From: Ifrita kowaldi
Taxonomy: Eukaryota; Chordata; Aves; Passeriformes; Cinclosomatidae
Assembly: GCA_013398055.1 (NCBI GenBank)
Contig: VZRS01004060.1
Location: 124,001 to 188,000 of the forward strand
Direction of reading: 5' to 3'
Length of the DNA: 64,000 bases
Shown: positions 25,340 to 37,587 of the stretch, piece after piece
Position numbering within the stretch: the stretch's first letter is position 1
Layout: every line of letters starts with the position of its first letter
The notes under the pieces: generated by a model
What the model was told of the DNA's origin: nothing
What the model saw: only the letters and a program-made list of their open reading frames with translations
Database searches by the model: none
Made by a program: the position numbers and the translations under genes

Positions 25340-25700
25340 GAAAATGTTCACGACTGTCGAGCACTCCACAGATTTTCACGGTGGCTCGGCAAAGAGTTAT
25401 TTAACACAGGCGTTTAATTCCGACACATCAGGGGTTCCACGGCATCCAACACTCCTTGGACTCCTGCTCCCACCTGTGCACTGGACTTATGGCAGCAGAC
25501 AGGGCTGAGAAAGCAGGTACATTGCAATGCTTGCAGATTCCTAAACTGCTCTGGGGCTTTCCCAGCTTCGTGGGAGCAAACGAGATCATTTTAAAAAAGC
25601 CACAGGTACACACCACACGAGAACAGATTTAAAGCTAGATCAGGAAATTCTCTGAAATTACATTGTTTGGAGTTGGAGGGCGGTTCATGGGCAGCTTGGA
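25340..25700. promoter_or_regulatory. CpG-enriched patch, possible conserved regulatory element
   Basis: I count about 11 CpG dinucleotides in some 360 bp (for example cgactgtcgagc, cacggtggctcggc, ggcgtttaattccgac, ggcggttc), against a very CpG-poor background. There is no repeat homology I recognise and no convincing reading frame. CpG retention in a gene desert can mark an unmethylated enhancer or a constrained element. This is inference only. Confidence 0.25.
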
Positions 25701-25978
25701 TCATGACACCATGCTGAGAATTTCTGTCCAGAAGCCTAAGGAATGAGAGAATCAACTTGGAAAAATCAAAGGAAAGTGGCCTGGCAAATTTCCAGTGCAA
25801 ATATTTTTCCATCTGAAAATGCTGAGCAATTGCGCATAGAATGTGTGGAGGAAATATTCTAATTTCAATTCATTCTAGTCCACCCAAAACACACAAGTAA
25901 AGAATGGAATGTCCTGGTAAACTCAAAATACTCAATTTCAAGCTTTTTTGAGATACTCTGATTTTCTATGTTTAAAAA

Positions 25979-26017
25979 CTGTAGTTAAATAGAAGTTTGT
26001 TCTAAGTTTAACTACAG
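25979..26017. repeat. Short perfect inverted repeat, 11-bp stem
   Basis: ctgtagttaaa (25979-25989) pairs exactly with tttaactacag (26007-26017) across a 17-nt loop. The stem is too short for a microRNA precursor. Confidence 0.7.
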
Positions 26018-26502
26018 CCCTTCAGGGTTAGTAAAAAAATCCCCATTTTTCTCTATATGAGTCAATTTTTCTGTCATAAAAGTGGTCCACTTTTTTTTTT
26101 TTTTTTAATCACATTCAGAGAAAGTTTAAAATCTATTTCCTTCTTAAGTCTGAACACCCACCTGAATGGGTGCAAGTTTTCTAGTAGGAGAAGCAAGAGT
26201 ATCTGACTAAATATAATAATGCAGCATAGGAACCTGGTTACTTGTAGGTTCCAATTTCAGTTTAAAAATAGAAACTCTTCTCTTCACAGCCACACACAGA
26301 AAGCAGATACTGAAACTGGATTGGTTCCAAGGTTCCTTACACAGTTATGAAAATCTTAGTCATAACACAGGATTAATTGCCTTGGTTCCTCCAACAAAAA
26401 GTAATAATATTCACAAAAAATAATTGATAACTGTGCCTTTTCAGGGTAAATTGACCAGCACAGTGTCAATATGATGTCAGCAAAAAGCCCCAAGTTGCAG
26501 CA
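26018..26502. other. Unique sequence with a poly-T run
   Basis: A T-homopolymer lies at about 26091-26107. Nothing else is recognised before the LTR-related sequence. Confidence 0.5.
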
Positions 26503-27190
26503 GGCATGAAGGATAGGAAGATGAGGGAGAGAAACCACACAGACTGAGGGAAGCTGCAGTCCACGGAGGGAATCCATGCAGGAGCAGGTTTTCTGTCAGG
26601 ATCTGTGACCTGTGGGCAAACCAACCAGGAGTGGTCTGATCCTGGAAGAGTGTCTCATCGTGAAGGGATGAATCACATGGAAAAGAGCCCATGCTGGAGT
26701 AACTCCTGAAAACCTGCAGATTTGAGAAGGGTATACATTGGAGAAGTTTGGGAAAGGCTGTATCCCTTGGGAGGGACCTGACACTGGAGCAGGGGTGCAG
26801 CCTGAGAAGGAGGGCATGGCAGAGGCATAAGTGTTATGAAATGATCCCAGTTCCCATTCCCCATCCCCTCTGTGCTGTTTGGGGGAGACAAGGCAAAAGA
26901 GTCAGGTGTAAAGAGCCCAGGAAGATGTGGGGAAGTGGTGGAAAGGGTTTTTTTAGATTTGCTTTTATTTGTCATTATCCCACTCTGTTATTAATCAGCA
27001 AAAAATTAAATTAATTTTCCCCAGGATGGTCTGGTTTACACATCGACCGTGACCGGTGAGTGACGTCCCTGCCCTTAAATTACCTCATGAGCCTTTCCAT
27101 TTTGTTTTCTCTCCCTGTTCTGCTGAGGAGAGGGAGTGGTAGAACATCTTGGTGGTCACCTGGTGAACAGCAAATTTTCAGCCATCACAG
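26503..27190 (+). mobile_element. Avian ERVL-type LTR, apparently solo
   Basis: From about 26600 the order of blocks matches an avian ERVL LTR: gggagggacctgacactgga, aggagggcatggcagaggca, ccattccccatcccctctgt, then a U3/R-like T-rich section, aaattaaattaattttcccc, ggtgagtgacgtccctgccc, atgagcctttccattttgtt, and the 3' end near ggtcacctggtgaacagc. The A/T-rich aaattaaattaa stretch probably carries the polyadenylation signal. No gag, pol or env sequence adjoins it, so it looks like a solo LTR left by recombination. The 5' end is uncertain, and the first 100 bp are included because of a motif shared with 29932-29970. Confidence 0.75.
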
Positions 27191-28190
27191 TGAACTAAAT
27201 TTGGGTTGTTAGTCTCATTAGTGTCTCCAGGAGAGTTTAAACTCACTTAACTTCAGATGCTTAACCAGGCTGACAATGCAAATATTCATATCTGAGCCAC
27301 TGACCTCAGTTTCTCTTATGGTAGGCAGGGAGGCAGAACTCGTTGAGAGGGATGAGTGGGCATTCTGAGGCAGAATTCATTGGGCTGACATGAATTTGTT
27401 CTAAATATTCCCATTTTCCCTTGTTCATCACGAAGAAAGCTTGGACAGCCAGCTCGGATATGAGCTAGTGGTGTTTTATACCCTGATTTTGCAATCTCAA
27501 GAAACAGCAGGTTTTTTTCACTACAGGTGGGCTCTGGTGATCATATGGTGAAGGTATTTGGACCTTAAGCATCTGTACTTCACAGGAAAAGAAATAATGA
27601 AGAGATGTACTATCTCCCCATTACCTCAACCGTCACTGGGGTTATGAAACTGCTCTTTTGCAATATTTTCAGGTTTGTTCTTGGAGGAATGCAGATCTCC
27701 AGGCTAGGTCTTGCAACAGCTACTTACTTCATCCAATACTGAACTAGTGCTCAACCACTTTCTTTAGCAAGAAGGGTGAAATCTTTGCCTGATGTACATT
27801 CCAGAAAGGTGAATTTCTACTCAGGAAACCCAACTGTTCTTAGGCAGACACTGCACAGTCAGGCACTTCACTCTCTATGAGGAATTTATCTTTCATTCAA
27901 GCACATCTAGTCCCTCCTTCTTTTTCTTCTCAGTAGAAAGGATGTTTACCAAACAAAAATCTGACCACTTCCCTCAAAGAGTTGATTGGATAAGCTGAGC
28001 TCAAATAAGAGTGATGTACCAGCTTTTCCTTTTGTCTGGATTCAGAGACTTCCATGCAACAGTATGGAATCCAAAAATTCTATCCAAGCTGTAGAAAGTG
28101 CGATATTTAAAGACTTTCCAAAGTTATGCTAATAATTTAAACACTAAGAAAACTTGAGCTTACCTTGTAAAAACTTGAAATTTCTCAATT
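27191..28190. other. Unique sequence, nothing recognised
   Basis: No gene or repeat signal was seen. Target-site duplications for the LTR upstream could not be identified with confidence. Confidence 0.5.
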
Positions 28191-28425
28191 TGAATCATGG
28201 AATGGTTTGGTTGGAAGGGACTTTAAAGATTATCCTAAAGACCAGCCCCTGTGCAATAAGCAGGGACATCTGCAACTAGATTGGGTTCCTCTTCATCTAA
28301 CCTGACTTGGAACATTTCCAGGGATGAGTCATCCACAACCTCTCAGGGCAAACTGTGCCAGTGCCTCATCAACCTTATTGTAAATATAAAAAAGTTTATC
28401 TTATGTCCAATCTAAATCTACACTT
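28191..28425 (-). repeat. CR1 LINE 3' end, antisense, old
   Basis: tgaatcatggaatggtttgg, ttggaagggactttaaagat, then aaactgtgccagtgcctcat and ttatgtccaatctaaatcta. It is more diverged than most CR1s here, with several small changes in the normally constant tail. Confidence 0.88.
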
Positions 28426-30887
28426 GATTTTAACAGTGTGTGTTTACTTGGGAATGGAATGTCATTTCAGTACAACATATGGGGTATTTAGAACATTAAT
28501 GCAAGTCTGAATCATTAATCTCATCTCTCACTGGAGCTGCTAAATGAGATGTCAAAAATTTCAAAGCTGGTTTTTGGTTTAACTCCTTCTTCCCAAGTCT
28601 AAATCTCATATCTTGAAAAGAACTGTCATGTAAGTCACAGATGACTGTGATTTTAGTGTAAATGCTGAACATAAAATAAATCACTTACAGTGCCAATTCC
28701 CTGACAACATCCAAAAATCTGTTTTGATTCTTAGTAGAATTATGGCCTTTGCTACTGTGTTCTATACCTTGGTGACAAGCAAGGAATCTCTAAGTGCAGG
28801 GAAATGGGAATTTCTCAGCTCAAAACCCTTATAATTTAGTTACCATAAGGGCAGCCCATTGATTCCAACCTTTGGAAAAGAAATTTTCTTTTCACTTTTA
28901 AGCCGTTTTATCTAGAGCAAATGTTCTTATGCTGCTTTCCTGTAGCCTTTGAAAGCAGTTCCTTGATTTCTGCTGTTCTCTTGCCTGGTGTAGAACACTA
29001 CAGGAATATTGTCACTACAGGAATATTGGAAATCAGTATGGAATTCCTCTGCCATGTTCCTTAGCAGTGTAAGACTGGCATCTTTAAAGAGTAACTCATC
29101 CCCAAAACTCTCTGTAGAGGAGATCTTGAGAGCTGACTTAGGCCAGATGTTAATTAACAGAAAACTAAAAATAAGCACAATGAATCCCAACAGCAACATC
29201 TAATTCAAATCAGGTCAAATTTTACTGGTTATTACAGCTACATATCGCAAAAAATTTGTCCTGTGTTTACTCCTGAGAAGAAATACAGTTTGCTCTTCGT
29301 TGTATTCCAGGGTTCAGTAACAATAACACAATGGTGTGACTGTTTGGCTAGTGGCTTATAAGGACAAATATTTAGTAATTTAAAAAAAGAAAAGAGTAAT
29401 TTTTTTTTTGAGAACCCCACTGTTAAACATCTCTCCAGCTAATGTTTAATAACTACCTTGCGTTATCTTGTACCAATCTTGACAATAATTAACCCAAAAC
29501 AACTGCAGTTGTTTTTAATATAGAAGCATGTTTACTTCGACAATTTAAATTTGCCTGTTAAATAAAGGGTAAACAGTTAAAATCATGACACTCTTAAGTG
29601 AAGAAAAAAAGAAACTTTATTTTTTTTCCTCTTCTTTGGAGCCTAAGGGCATCTTCCCTGGTGGGGAGTCAGCACTAGCGGGTGAGGTTACAACATGCTG
29701 GGTTTGGCTGGGACACAAACTGATCTCCCACAAAGATTTAGAGCAGCTCTGAAGTAGCAACAAGCATAAATCACATGGAGGTGTTTAATTTGACTCTTCA
29801 CAAATCAAAGGCTCCAAGAAGTGCTGGAGTTGTTCCTGAGGGATATCATACAAGAGAGTTGCTGACCACAACCATGGGTAGAGTCCAGTCTTCTTAGGAA
29901 AGAAATCTGGGTTATGTGGAATGCCAGCAGAGGCATGAAGGATTGGAAGGTGAATGAGATAAACCATGCAGCGCTAGGATTTCAGCCTTGATATATGTAT
30001 TAGAAGCATAAAGGTCTCCTTCAGCACCTAATTTCCTGAGAAAGAGCAGACGCCTACACTCTCTGGTCATGGCATCAACTGCTACAACTGGTGCCCTGGC
30101 CAGTCAATAATAGCCAAGCAAACTAATTCTGATGAACATATTTCTTTATCAGATATTTTAATCTACTAATGAAAAGATCATATCCTAAAACTTTTTAAAA
30201 AGTAAAGAAAACTAAAGGTATCATTGTTGAGATCTTAACTCTTTCCCAAATCTACACTATGCTCCAGCTAGACTTAGAGCAGTTTTACTTAATGAAGACA
30301 TGAATTAAGAGGTGGAAAATAACATATTGTGCTGTATGTAAAATGAGGAAAATAATGCATAATGCTTCCCCTCATTTGCACGTATTAAATTTATGATTGT
30401 CAAAAACAGGATTAACTATCTCTCTTGGGTTGTGCATTCCAAAATGCTTAATCTATTCTCCCCTTGATACAACAGAATAATCCCATTCATACACAAGCAT
30501 ACTGGAAAAAAAAAATCTAACCTGCTTCCCATCTCTCATTAATTTCCTACTACTTTCCATTAGCACCCCAAATCCCTGCACATCTCATTAGTGGAAAAAT
30601 AATTCACACATATAAAATGTTGCATAATGAAATCCAGGTTTAGGGGTGGTGGTGGGGAAAGAAACTTTGCTGAGATCCAGAACACATGCAATAGTTAAAT
30701 GTGTATGATTACCCTTCAGATTCCTTGAGGGTCAGAAACACCCAGGATTAATTCCTTAAAGTTCTGACGCCTGCTGAAAGGAGTGAAGGAAGAGCACGGA
30801 AGGGTCTGGAGCAGTAATTGTCAGTTGATTATCCTTCTCATCTTCTTCTATGCACTTGACTAATTGGGATTACTCTGTACCCCACTC
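28426..30887. other. Unique sequence with a 17-bp tandem duplication and an LTR-like motif
   Basis: 28996-29011 and 29013-29028 are identical (cactacaggaatattg). Positions 29932-29970 share 32 of 39 bases with 26503-26541 near the ERVL LTR, so roughly 29780-30060 may be a diverged fragment of the same LTR family. No gene was found. Confidence 0.45.
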
Positions 30888-31082
30888 AGGAGGTGGTGAG
30901 GCCCTGGCACAGGGTGCCCAGAGAAGCTGTGGCTGCCCCTGGATCCCTGGAAGTGTCCAAGGCCAGGCTGGATGGGGCCCTGAGCAACCTGGGATAGTGG
31001 GAGGTGTCCCTGCCCATGGCAGGGGGTTGAAACCAGGTAATGTTGAAAGTCCCTTCCAACCCAATTAATAGTGTGATTCTAT
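30888..31082 (+). repeat. CR1 LINE 3' end, sense
   Basis: gaggtggtgaggccctggca, cccagagaagctgtggctgc, ggatggggccctgagcaacc, ccatggcagggggttgaaac and the tail ccttccaacccaattaatag. The octamer end is altered (gtgtgattctattctt). Confidence 0.94.
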
Positions 31083-31952
31083 TCTTCCAAGTTCCACACT
31101 CCAGTTTCCTCATTCTGCCAATGGAAAGCTAGAAAAAAGAATTCCCATCTGTGTTTTGGATACTTTAATCTACATTCCTTGATGGCCTCAAGAAATGCTC
31201 GAGAAGTCCATGACGATTTATCTGCTCGTTCTTGAATCATTTGGGTTTCTCTGTGCAGCCTGCCAATTCAAAGATGAAAAATGCCTGAAAGAGCTTTTTT
31301 GAAATCCATTGTGTGATCTACTGAATAATAGCCCTGGTTCTATTTTATTCTTGTCATCAAGTGAACAGAGAGACAGTAGAGTAACACTAAAAATAGATAA
31401 TGTCATCCCACATTTTGGATCACCCAATCTCTTTAGCAAGGTTTAGATTTTCTCACCCAATTTTAGCTAACTGAGAGGCTTAATTCCGGGCTATCGTCAT
31501 CTTATTCTTCCTCTGTAGACATGGAAGAAGATCGATGTCCCCAGGGGTAATTCTGGACAGATTAGAGTAGGAATGTCTCTGCTTCCCTAACTGTAGAAAA
31601 TGTCTATTTGGGTCTTTTCTCCAGAGTTCAGACAGTTAAGGTAACGTGAGATGAACAGGAGGATTAGCAAATGGGTCTTAATGTAACTTAAAGCAAAACT
31701 ATAGTCAAGATGCTTAAGAGTTTACACTGAGTCAGAATGTTAGAAATTCAAGGGAATTTAGATAAGTTTACCCTGGTTTTATCCTGACACCAGCTTTTTT
31801 TTATTCCTGTTCTCAATACTCTGTTTTTAGCACAGGGAACGTAACTGTGTTGGCTCAGAAAAGTGCAGGTTAAACACAGGCTGCTGGGTTTCATTCTTCA
31901 TAGCCATACTATTTAACATGCTTAAACCATCACCAAAAATCATGTAGGAGAA
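31083..31952. other. Unique sequence, nothing recognised
   Basis: No gene or repeat signal was seen. Confidence 0.5.
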
Positions 31953-32057
31953 ACACAGAATCATAGAATGGTTTGGGTTGGAAGATACATCAAAAATCAT
32001 CTCCTTCTAATCCCCTGCTATGGGCAGGGACACTTTCCACTAGACCAGGTCACTCAG
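31953..32057 (-). repeat. CR1 LINE 3' end, antisense
   Basis: acacagaatcatagaatggt, tttgggttggaagatacatc, ctgctatgggcagggacact, ending at tagaccaggtcactcagag. About 105 bp remain. Confidence 0.92.
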
Positions 32058-33000
32058 AGGAGTACAACAAATGTAGGCAGGTGCCTTATGGTCCTGTGAT
32101 CCCACTTACCTTAAACAACTTGAGAAATTAGATTGAAAGCAAGTTAGTATAGTATAAAAATATGTTCTAATTACGTCTCTGTTAGAAAAAGTATTCTCAC
32201 TACAAAGTATTTATGCATTCTGAATAATTTTTCCATTTTTGCATTCCACTTTTTTAAAGCACTGTAGCTTTTTTTTTTTTAATGTGAATAGGAACACTTT
32301 CAGAAAAAAATGCTTTAGAAGAATAAATACATAAACATCCATGAGTGTTCCAAATCAATCACAAGTATTTCTGAAATATGTCAGCACTGGTGCTTTGTGG
32401 AATGCAGCTCACTGATATCAGCTGCAGTGCCATGTGAAAAAGCAATATTCACACTTCTGATTTATCTGATGATAATTCAAATTATCTCACTTAAACAGTG
32501 TCCTGATCTGTTAAAAAACTATGCAAAAACATGAATCAAATAGCAGTTGTCCTGGTACAAAAGAATTTGATTTCATTTATGATATGGGAGATCAGAATCT
32601 TGCTTAATCTTAGAATCATATTGAAGTTTACATTATGTCATTGACCAGAACCTCTCAGACCATCTGCGGGAAGACATATTCTGCTAAACCTGGGAATGTG
32701 AAAGTCCTTAAATGTATGCAATTGTATACGCTTATATTACATTAGAATGCATATGTGATGTTTCATTTATATTCTATACACATTTTGACTATCCAGTTTA
32801 TTAAGCAAATAAAATAGTGCCTATGGTAGTGCAAATTTTTATAGCTGTGTTTTCTCACTCTGCAAACTAATTTCATACCCATATATCAGCAGCAACTTAA
32901 CAGGACCCGAGACACAGAAACTATGAGTGGACAAAAGACACCTTAAGAAGCTACAAACCAACAACCAGAAAAGCCTTTTAGCTGTAAGTCAGCAGACTTT
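32058..33000. other. AT-rich unique sequence, nothing recognised
   Basis: Includes a poly-T run at about 32270-32280. No repeat family or frame stands out. Confidence 0.5.
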
Positions 33001-33014
33001 TATGTCAAGCTTGG

Positions 33015-33250
33015 CTGACTAATTATTGCTTATAATTTGCATTAGGATTAATTAACTAATTAGAGAGGAATGTCTGAAGGCAAAGTTATGGCTCTGCTTG
33101 TCAAGCTGAGGACTTTAATTATTCTGATATTTTTAATTATAATCAGCTGCTGAATGAGTATTACATTGTCAGCTACTATAGCTGGAGCTGCAGCGGGTCG
33201 GGGAGCTGAAGGAATTGTGGGTATTGTACCACCACTACACCTGGAACCAT
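33015..33250. promoter_or_regulatory. TAATTA-rich block, possible conserved enhancer
   Basis: TAATTA occurs at 33020-33025, 33049-33054, 33057-33062, 33116-33121 and 33134-33139, five times within 120 bp. It is followed by a GC-richer piece with CpGs (gcagcgggtcggggagctga). TAATTA is the classic core site of many homeodomain proteins, and clusters are common in developmental enhancers. AT-rich DNA produces such sites by chance too, so this is only a candidate. Confidence 0.25.
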
Positions 33251-33594
33251 GGAAAGGTAATGCCAACTAGGCAAATGTAAGAGGAAAGCCTTCTGGCTTC
33301 AGTGCTCATTAAAAGCCTGTACGCAGCACTATGCAAATTGTGGCAGCTCAGGGTTATGCATCTTTTTACGAGTAAGAGAGTAACTTTTCCTCGGGAACAT
33401 TCCTGAGCCTATATTCTATTTTGTTTAAATACCTTCTTGGAGAGCTGGAATTGTCTCTTGTTCCCTAGACACACATACCTTGATGCATATTGCTTTGGTA
33501 AACTTAATGTACAAGGGACAATAGAGAAAAAGCAGCCCAGACCTGGTACAGATACCATTCTTTCTACCCTCATGTCTCTGGTATGATTTAGGTG

Positions 33595-33837
33595 ATTATT
33601 TAAGACATGCTGAACCATCATAGTCCAAGTGCTGGGAACATCAGTATCAAAGTTGGACCTAACCCAGGTGACAGGATTGCACCTTCCAATATTTAAAGGT
33701 TTACATTTCAGCAAAGAAACAACCAGAGAAGTTGTGGTGAAGTCTGCACCAGCCCTTAGTTAATCTATTCTGCCAAGTTCCCATTTTTATAATGCGAGTA
33801 TTGAAGCAGGGACTGTGAGATTATATCTGCTGAGGAT
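33595..33837 (+). repeat. Large inverted repeat, left arm
   Basis: This arm is the reverse complement of 34099-34340 at about 84% identity by hand alignment (some 38 differences, including small indels). The best block pairs aacccaggtgacaggattgcacctt-type sequence here with its complement around 34249-34275. The arm does not match CR1 or the LTR. The reverse frame across it is not supported as coding. Confidence 0.9.
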
Positions 33838-34098
33838 TTAGGGAACCCCGAATGTTCCTATTCCAACCACAGAAGATTTTCAGTGCTGCAAGGAGGAGAA
33901 GCCCTATGCATTGCAGAACAGCCTCGTTTCTGAGACACAACATATCTGATTTGTTTGCTAAGACTTCTGTGATATCTTGGCTTAAGGGCTTGATCTCACA
34001 ACCCTGTCAGGAGTAAGTTTGTTCAGCAATTTACTGAGGCCACTCCTCTCCTGAGTCTTTCGATGATAACCATCACCACAGCATATGGACACTTCATT
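33838..34098. other. Spacer of the large inverted repeat
   Basis: 261 bp between the two arms, with no internal repeat or frame I recognise. It could be the remains of an element's interior or simply the sequence caught between an inverted duplication. Confidence 0.6.
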
Positions 34099-34340
34099 AT
34101 CCTCAACAGATACAATCTCACAGCCCCTGTGTCAATACTCACATTTTAAAAATGGGAACTGGGGAATAGATTAACCCAGGGCTGGAGCAGATTTCACTAA
34201 AACTCCTCTGATTGTCGCTTTGCTGAAGATTAAGCCCTTAAACATCAAAAGGTGCAATCCTGTCACCTGGTTTAGGTCCAAACTTGGATACTGATATTTT
34301 CAGCACTTGGATAATGATGGTTCAACATGTTTTAAATAAC
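34099..34340 (-). repeat. Large inverted repeat, right arm
   Basis: Inverted copy of 33595-33837. If transcribed, the pair would fold into a stem of about 240 bp with a 261-nt loop. Similarity falls away quickly outside the arms, although weak resemblance may continue for some tens of bases outward. Confidence 0.9.
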
Positions 34341-37095
34341 CTCTTGATTTGTCTGTACTACTTCTAAGAATTTTGGTCTACCTAATAATGATGTTTTTAT
34401 ATTCTTTATGACTAGTCACATTTACAGGGCAGACTAACCTGACTTTCTTGTGCTGAGTATAAGGAATCAGTATGGAACACCAGATGTTTTGGGATACAAA
34501 TCATCCTATTTAAGGGATGTAAATATTATTTTTTCCTATTTCTGTTAGTTTTAGTTACTAGGCTATTCAGTATCTTCTCTTGGGTACTTGAGGGGGAGAG
34601 AACACAAAATCCACTGAGTTATGTAGTAAACAGATTAGAGGAAGGTTAACTCAGGCTGGTAGTTAGGGTGTTCAGCTGAGAAGGGGTCACAATTCTGAAA
34701 AATATCCTCCAGATGCGTGAGTCTGTTATGTTAGGCCTTCAGGGATTAGGAAGACAACATAGTCCTGGAGACAGGACCTTGGATTACTTCACACTTCCCT
34801 TAACTGAATATAGCAAAAGCAACACTTGAAGTTTCAGTGGAACTGAAATTTAAGTATGTTTAGGATTAGGCAGCTCTGAAAAATAAGCAGACTCTGTCAT
34901 TGCCAAGGGATTAAGGACTTTTGGCCTGCAACTTAATTTAGCAAAAACTGAAGGTGAATGAATCCCACACCAAATCTCTCTCTTTGCCAAGAGTTCTCAA
35001 TGCCTTCTGTTCAACATGCAGAGAAATGAGTTCCCCAGAGTGCAAGGAGTCTCACCTAAGTTCCAAATATGATACAGATGTGTAGATCAGTCTCCACTGA
35101 CTACAGAGGGACCCTTGGACAATTTCACCCCAATCTGAGGCAGTTTAGTTAGATGGGACGAACCTAGATGCACACATAAACCCAATTCAGATTTATAAAA
35201 CAGTAAATTCTATTATTTTAACTGCTTGTCCTAATTAGTCGGGGTAGGATTCACCTGACTTAACATTAACCACACATCCTACCTTCTCCTCATAGACAAT
35301 GGAAAAATTTCCTTCTGTATCTTCACTCATTCCATACTACAGAAAATTCCTGCAAGAGCGCGAAAGGATCACACTCAATACCTGTGAAGTGGAACAGGCG
35401 AAAAAAATAAATGCTCTAAATTTTTCAGTTAGGAGATAATTTGAGAGGTGCAAATGTCATGAAATAGAAAATTCCTGAAAGGAAAGATATATCAGTCTGC
35501 AGATGAGATTTAGACAGACACCTCCTAGGAAAATTGAAGCCCAAGATCACAAATTACTGGTGACTGTACAAAATCTGTGTTAATTTGTGGATTGTATTTT
35601 CAGGGATGCTCTGAAAAAAAGTCTAATGACATAATTCTAAACTTTGGATGCAAAATATGTAGAATACAATGCTGAATCTCAAAAGCAGATCTCCCAAGGT
35701 CCCATCATAAATGTTGAGAAGATTAAAGTCTTGAATTGAAGTCTCAGAAAAGGTACTTCTAAGGCTTCCTAAATCCCAGAATAAATATTTATGGACCATA
35801 TTCCTCAATTAAAAAATCCCTCAGGTTCCCATGTGTTTGTAGGACTTTGCCTTAAAAACCAGACAGACAAACAAACAAACAAAAACAACAAAAACCAACC
35901 CAGGAATTTCTTTGGATGGGCACAGAACATAAAGGTGAACAAAAGCTGCTGGACACGGCTCCTCTTTCTCACACTATCTATCAAATAGCTTCAAATGAAA
36001 AGGTAAACAAAAAAGTTCTTCCTGATCACCTTGTGATTGTAAAAAAAATGATCCCACAAACATTCATCCATTTTAACTCCCCAGTGCACAAATTATCACT
36101 TCACACTCTTGTTTGACCCAATATTCTTCTCAGTTCTTTCCAGGGGGAATTTTTAGTGAGAATAGCAGTCTTCCAACGTTATGCAACTCCGAAAGTGAAG
36201 ATATTTTGACTGTGCTGTTTTTTGTGACCCTGCAAGTTTAGGCAGGGATCTCGTGTGCCCCAGCAAAGAGGGAAGTAGAGGAGAGGAAACCCATGGAAGG
36301 TAGATTGCCATGGGATCATGTATTTGTCCATTAGCTCATGCCAAGACAACAAAACTCAAGGTTTTTCACACTGTTTGAAAGCTTTGAGTAATCCCTATTG
36401 AAGAAAAAAGTTGCTTATATAGCCCTCTCCTCTATAATAATAAACAAACAAATGTACTAAAAAATATTTTAAACAAATCAAAATTCATAATGTCAGCAAT
36501 TGTGTAGCATTTCTATGTATTTCCTAATTAAAAAAAAGAAGATATTAGTACCATTTTTGGACCCATGCTATTCTCTGAACACTGTGTAAAAGAATTATGT
36601 GTGTGTGCACTCTGAAACAGCTTATTTCTATTTAAGAAATTAAGGGATAACATCATGCTGGCAAGATATTTACTCAGAGCATACCTCCAAAAAGCAGAAT
36701 ATGTTATAGTCCAAATGTATGCACATGTTTAAAAAGTTAATGTTTTAAGCTTTCTGCCTTCTAGCCAAGTATATCTAATCTAATTAATGCTTTCCAGCCA
36801 AACATGGCCATAAGCAGGCCCAGAGTACTTTGACGACTCTTTAAAAGACACTGCTCACCTCAAGCCTTTCCTGTTCCTCAGTCTATCCTAAAATTTTGAA
36901 TGTACCTTGCAAAATGCGACTTAGTTTTGTGAGTTTGTCACTGTTTAACTTCATATTGCTACAAGTGAACTTACAATGTCCAGACTTAATCTCTTCACTC
37001 ATGTATGAATTGTCCTATACTGAGGTGAGCAAACAGAACATCAGGTATCCTGGCATGAGAGCAATCCAAAATATTTGGTGGCATTTGTATGAGGG
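34341..37095. other. Unique sequence, nothing recognised
   Basis: Contains an (ACAA)n-like stretch at about 35862-35890. No gene or recognisable mobile element was seen. Confidence 0.5.
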
Positions 37096-37186
37096 TTTAG
37101 TGGAAGGTGTTGCTGACCATGGCAGGGGATTGGAACCAGACGACTTTTAAGGTCCTTTGCAAGCCAGGCTATTCTGTGGTTCCATG
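37096..37186 (+). repeat. CR1 LINE tail, sense, diverged
   Basis: tagtggaaggtgttgctgac, catggcaggggattggaacc, acttttaaggtcctttgcaa, then gctattctgtggttccatg. Several substitutions in the tail suggest an older insertion. Confidence 0.85.
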
Positions 37187-37587
37187 AAAAACTCAAAGGT
37201 CCATGTCAGCCAGTCCTTGAAAACATTTCTGTTCTGGGTTTGAAAACATTATTATGAAATAATAAAAACTATAGATGAAGTGTGGGCATTCATGACTTGG
37301 AAAAGAAAATGAAGAAATGGTTGGAAAAGGTGGAATTCACCTGATCTGCTTAAGTAATTCACCCTTTCAGATATCAGTTTAGGATGGTGGGTAGCACATC
37401 AAGAGTTCCAATAGACTACACACTACTACACAGCCCATGCAGCACTATCTATGCTGCAAACACATGCAGCTCTTTGGGGTAGGTCCCCTCTTTACCCACT
37501 GAATATATTGTTGAGAACTAATTTTTAGTTGGTTCTAAAAGGTGAGGTGAAGTAAATGACTTGTCACGCGCTCCTTAAATGCAGGCA

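Noticed and set aside
29640..29740. ctgggtttggctgggac as an ERV LTR start
   Set aside because: Only one short phrase matches a common bird LTR. The flanks do not follow the family.
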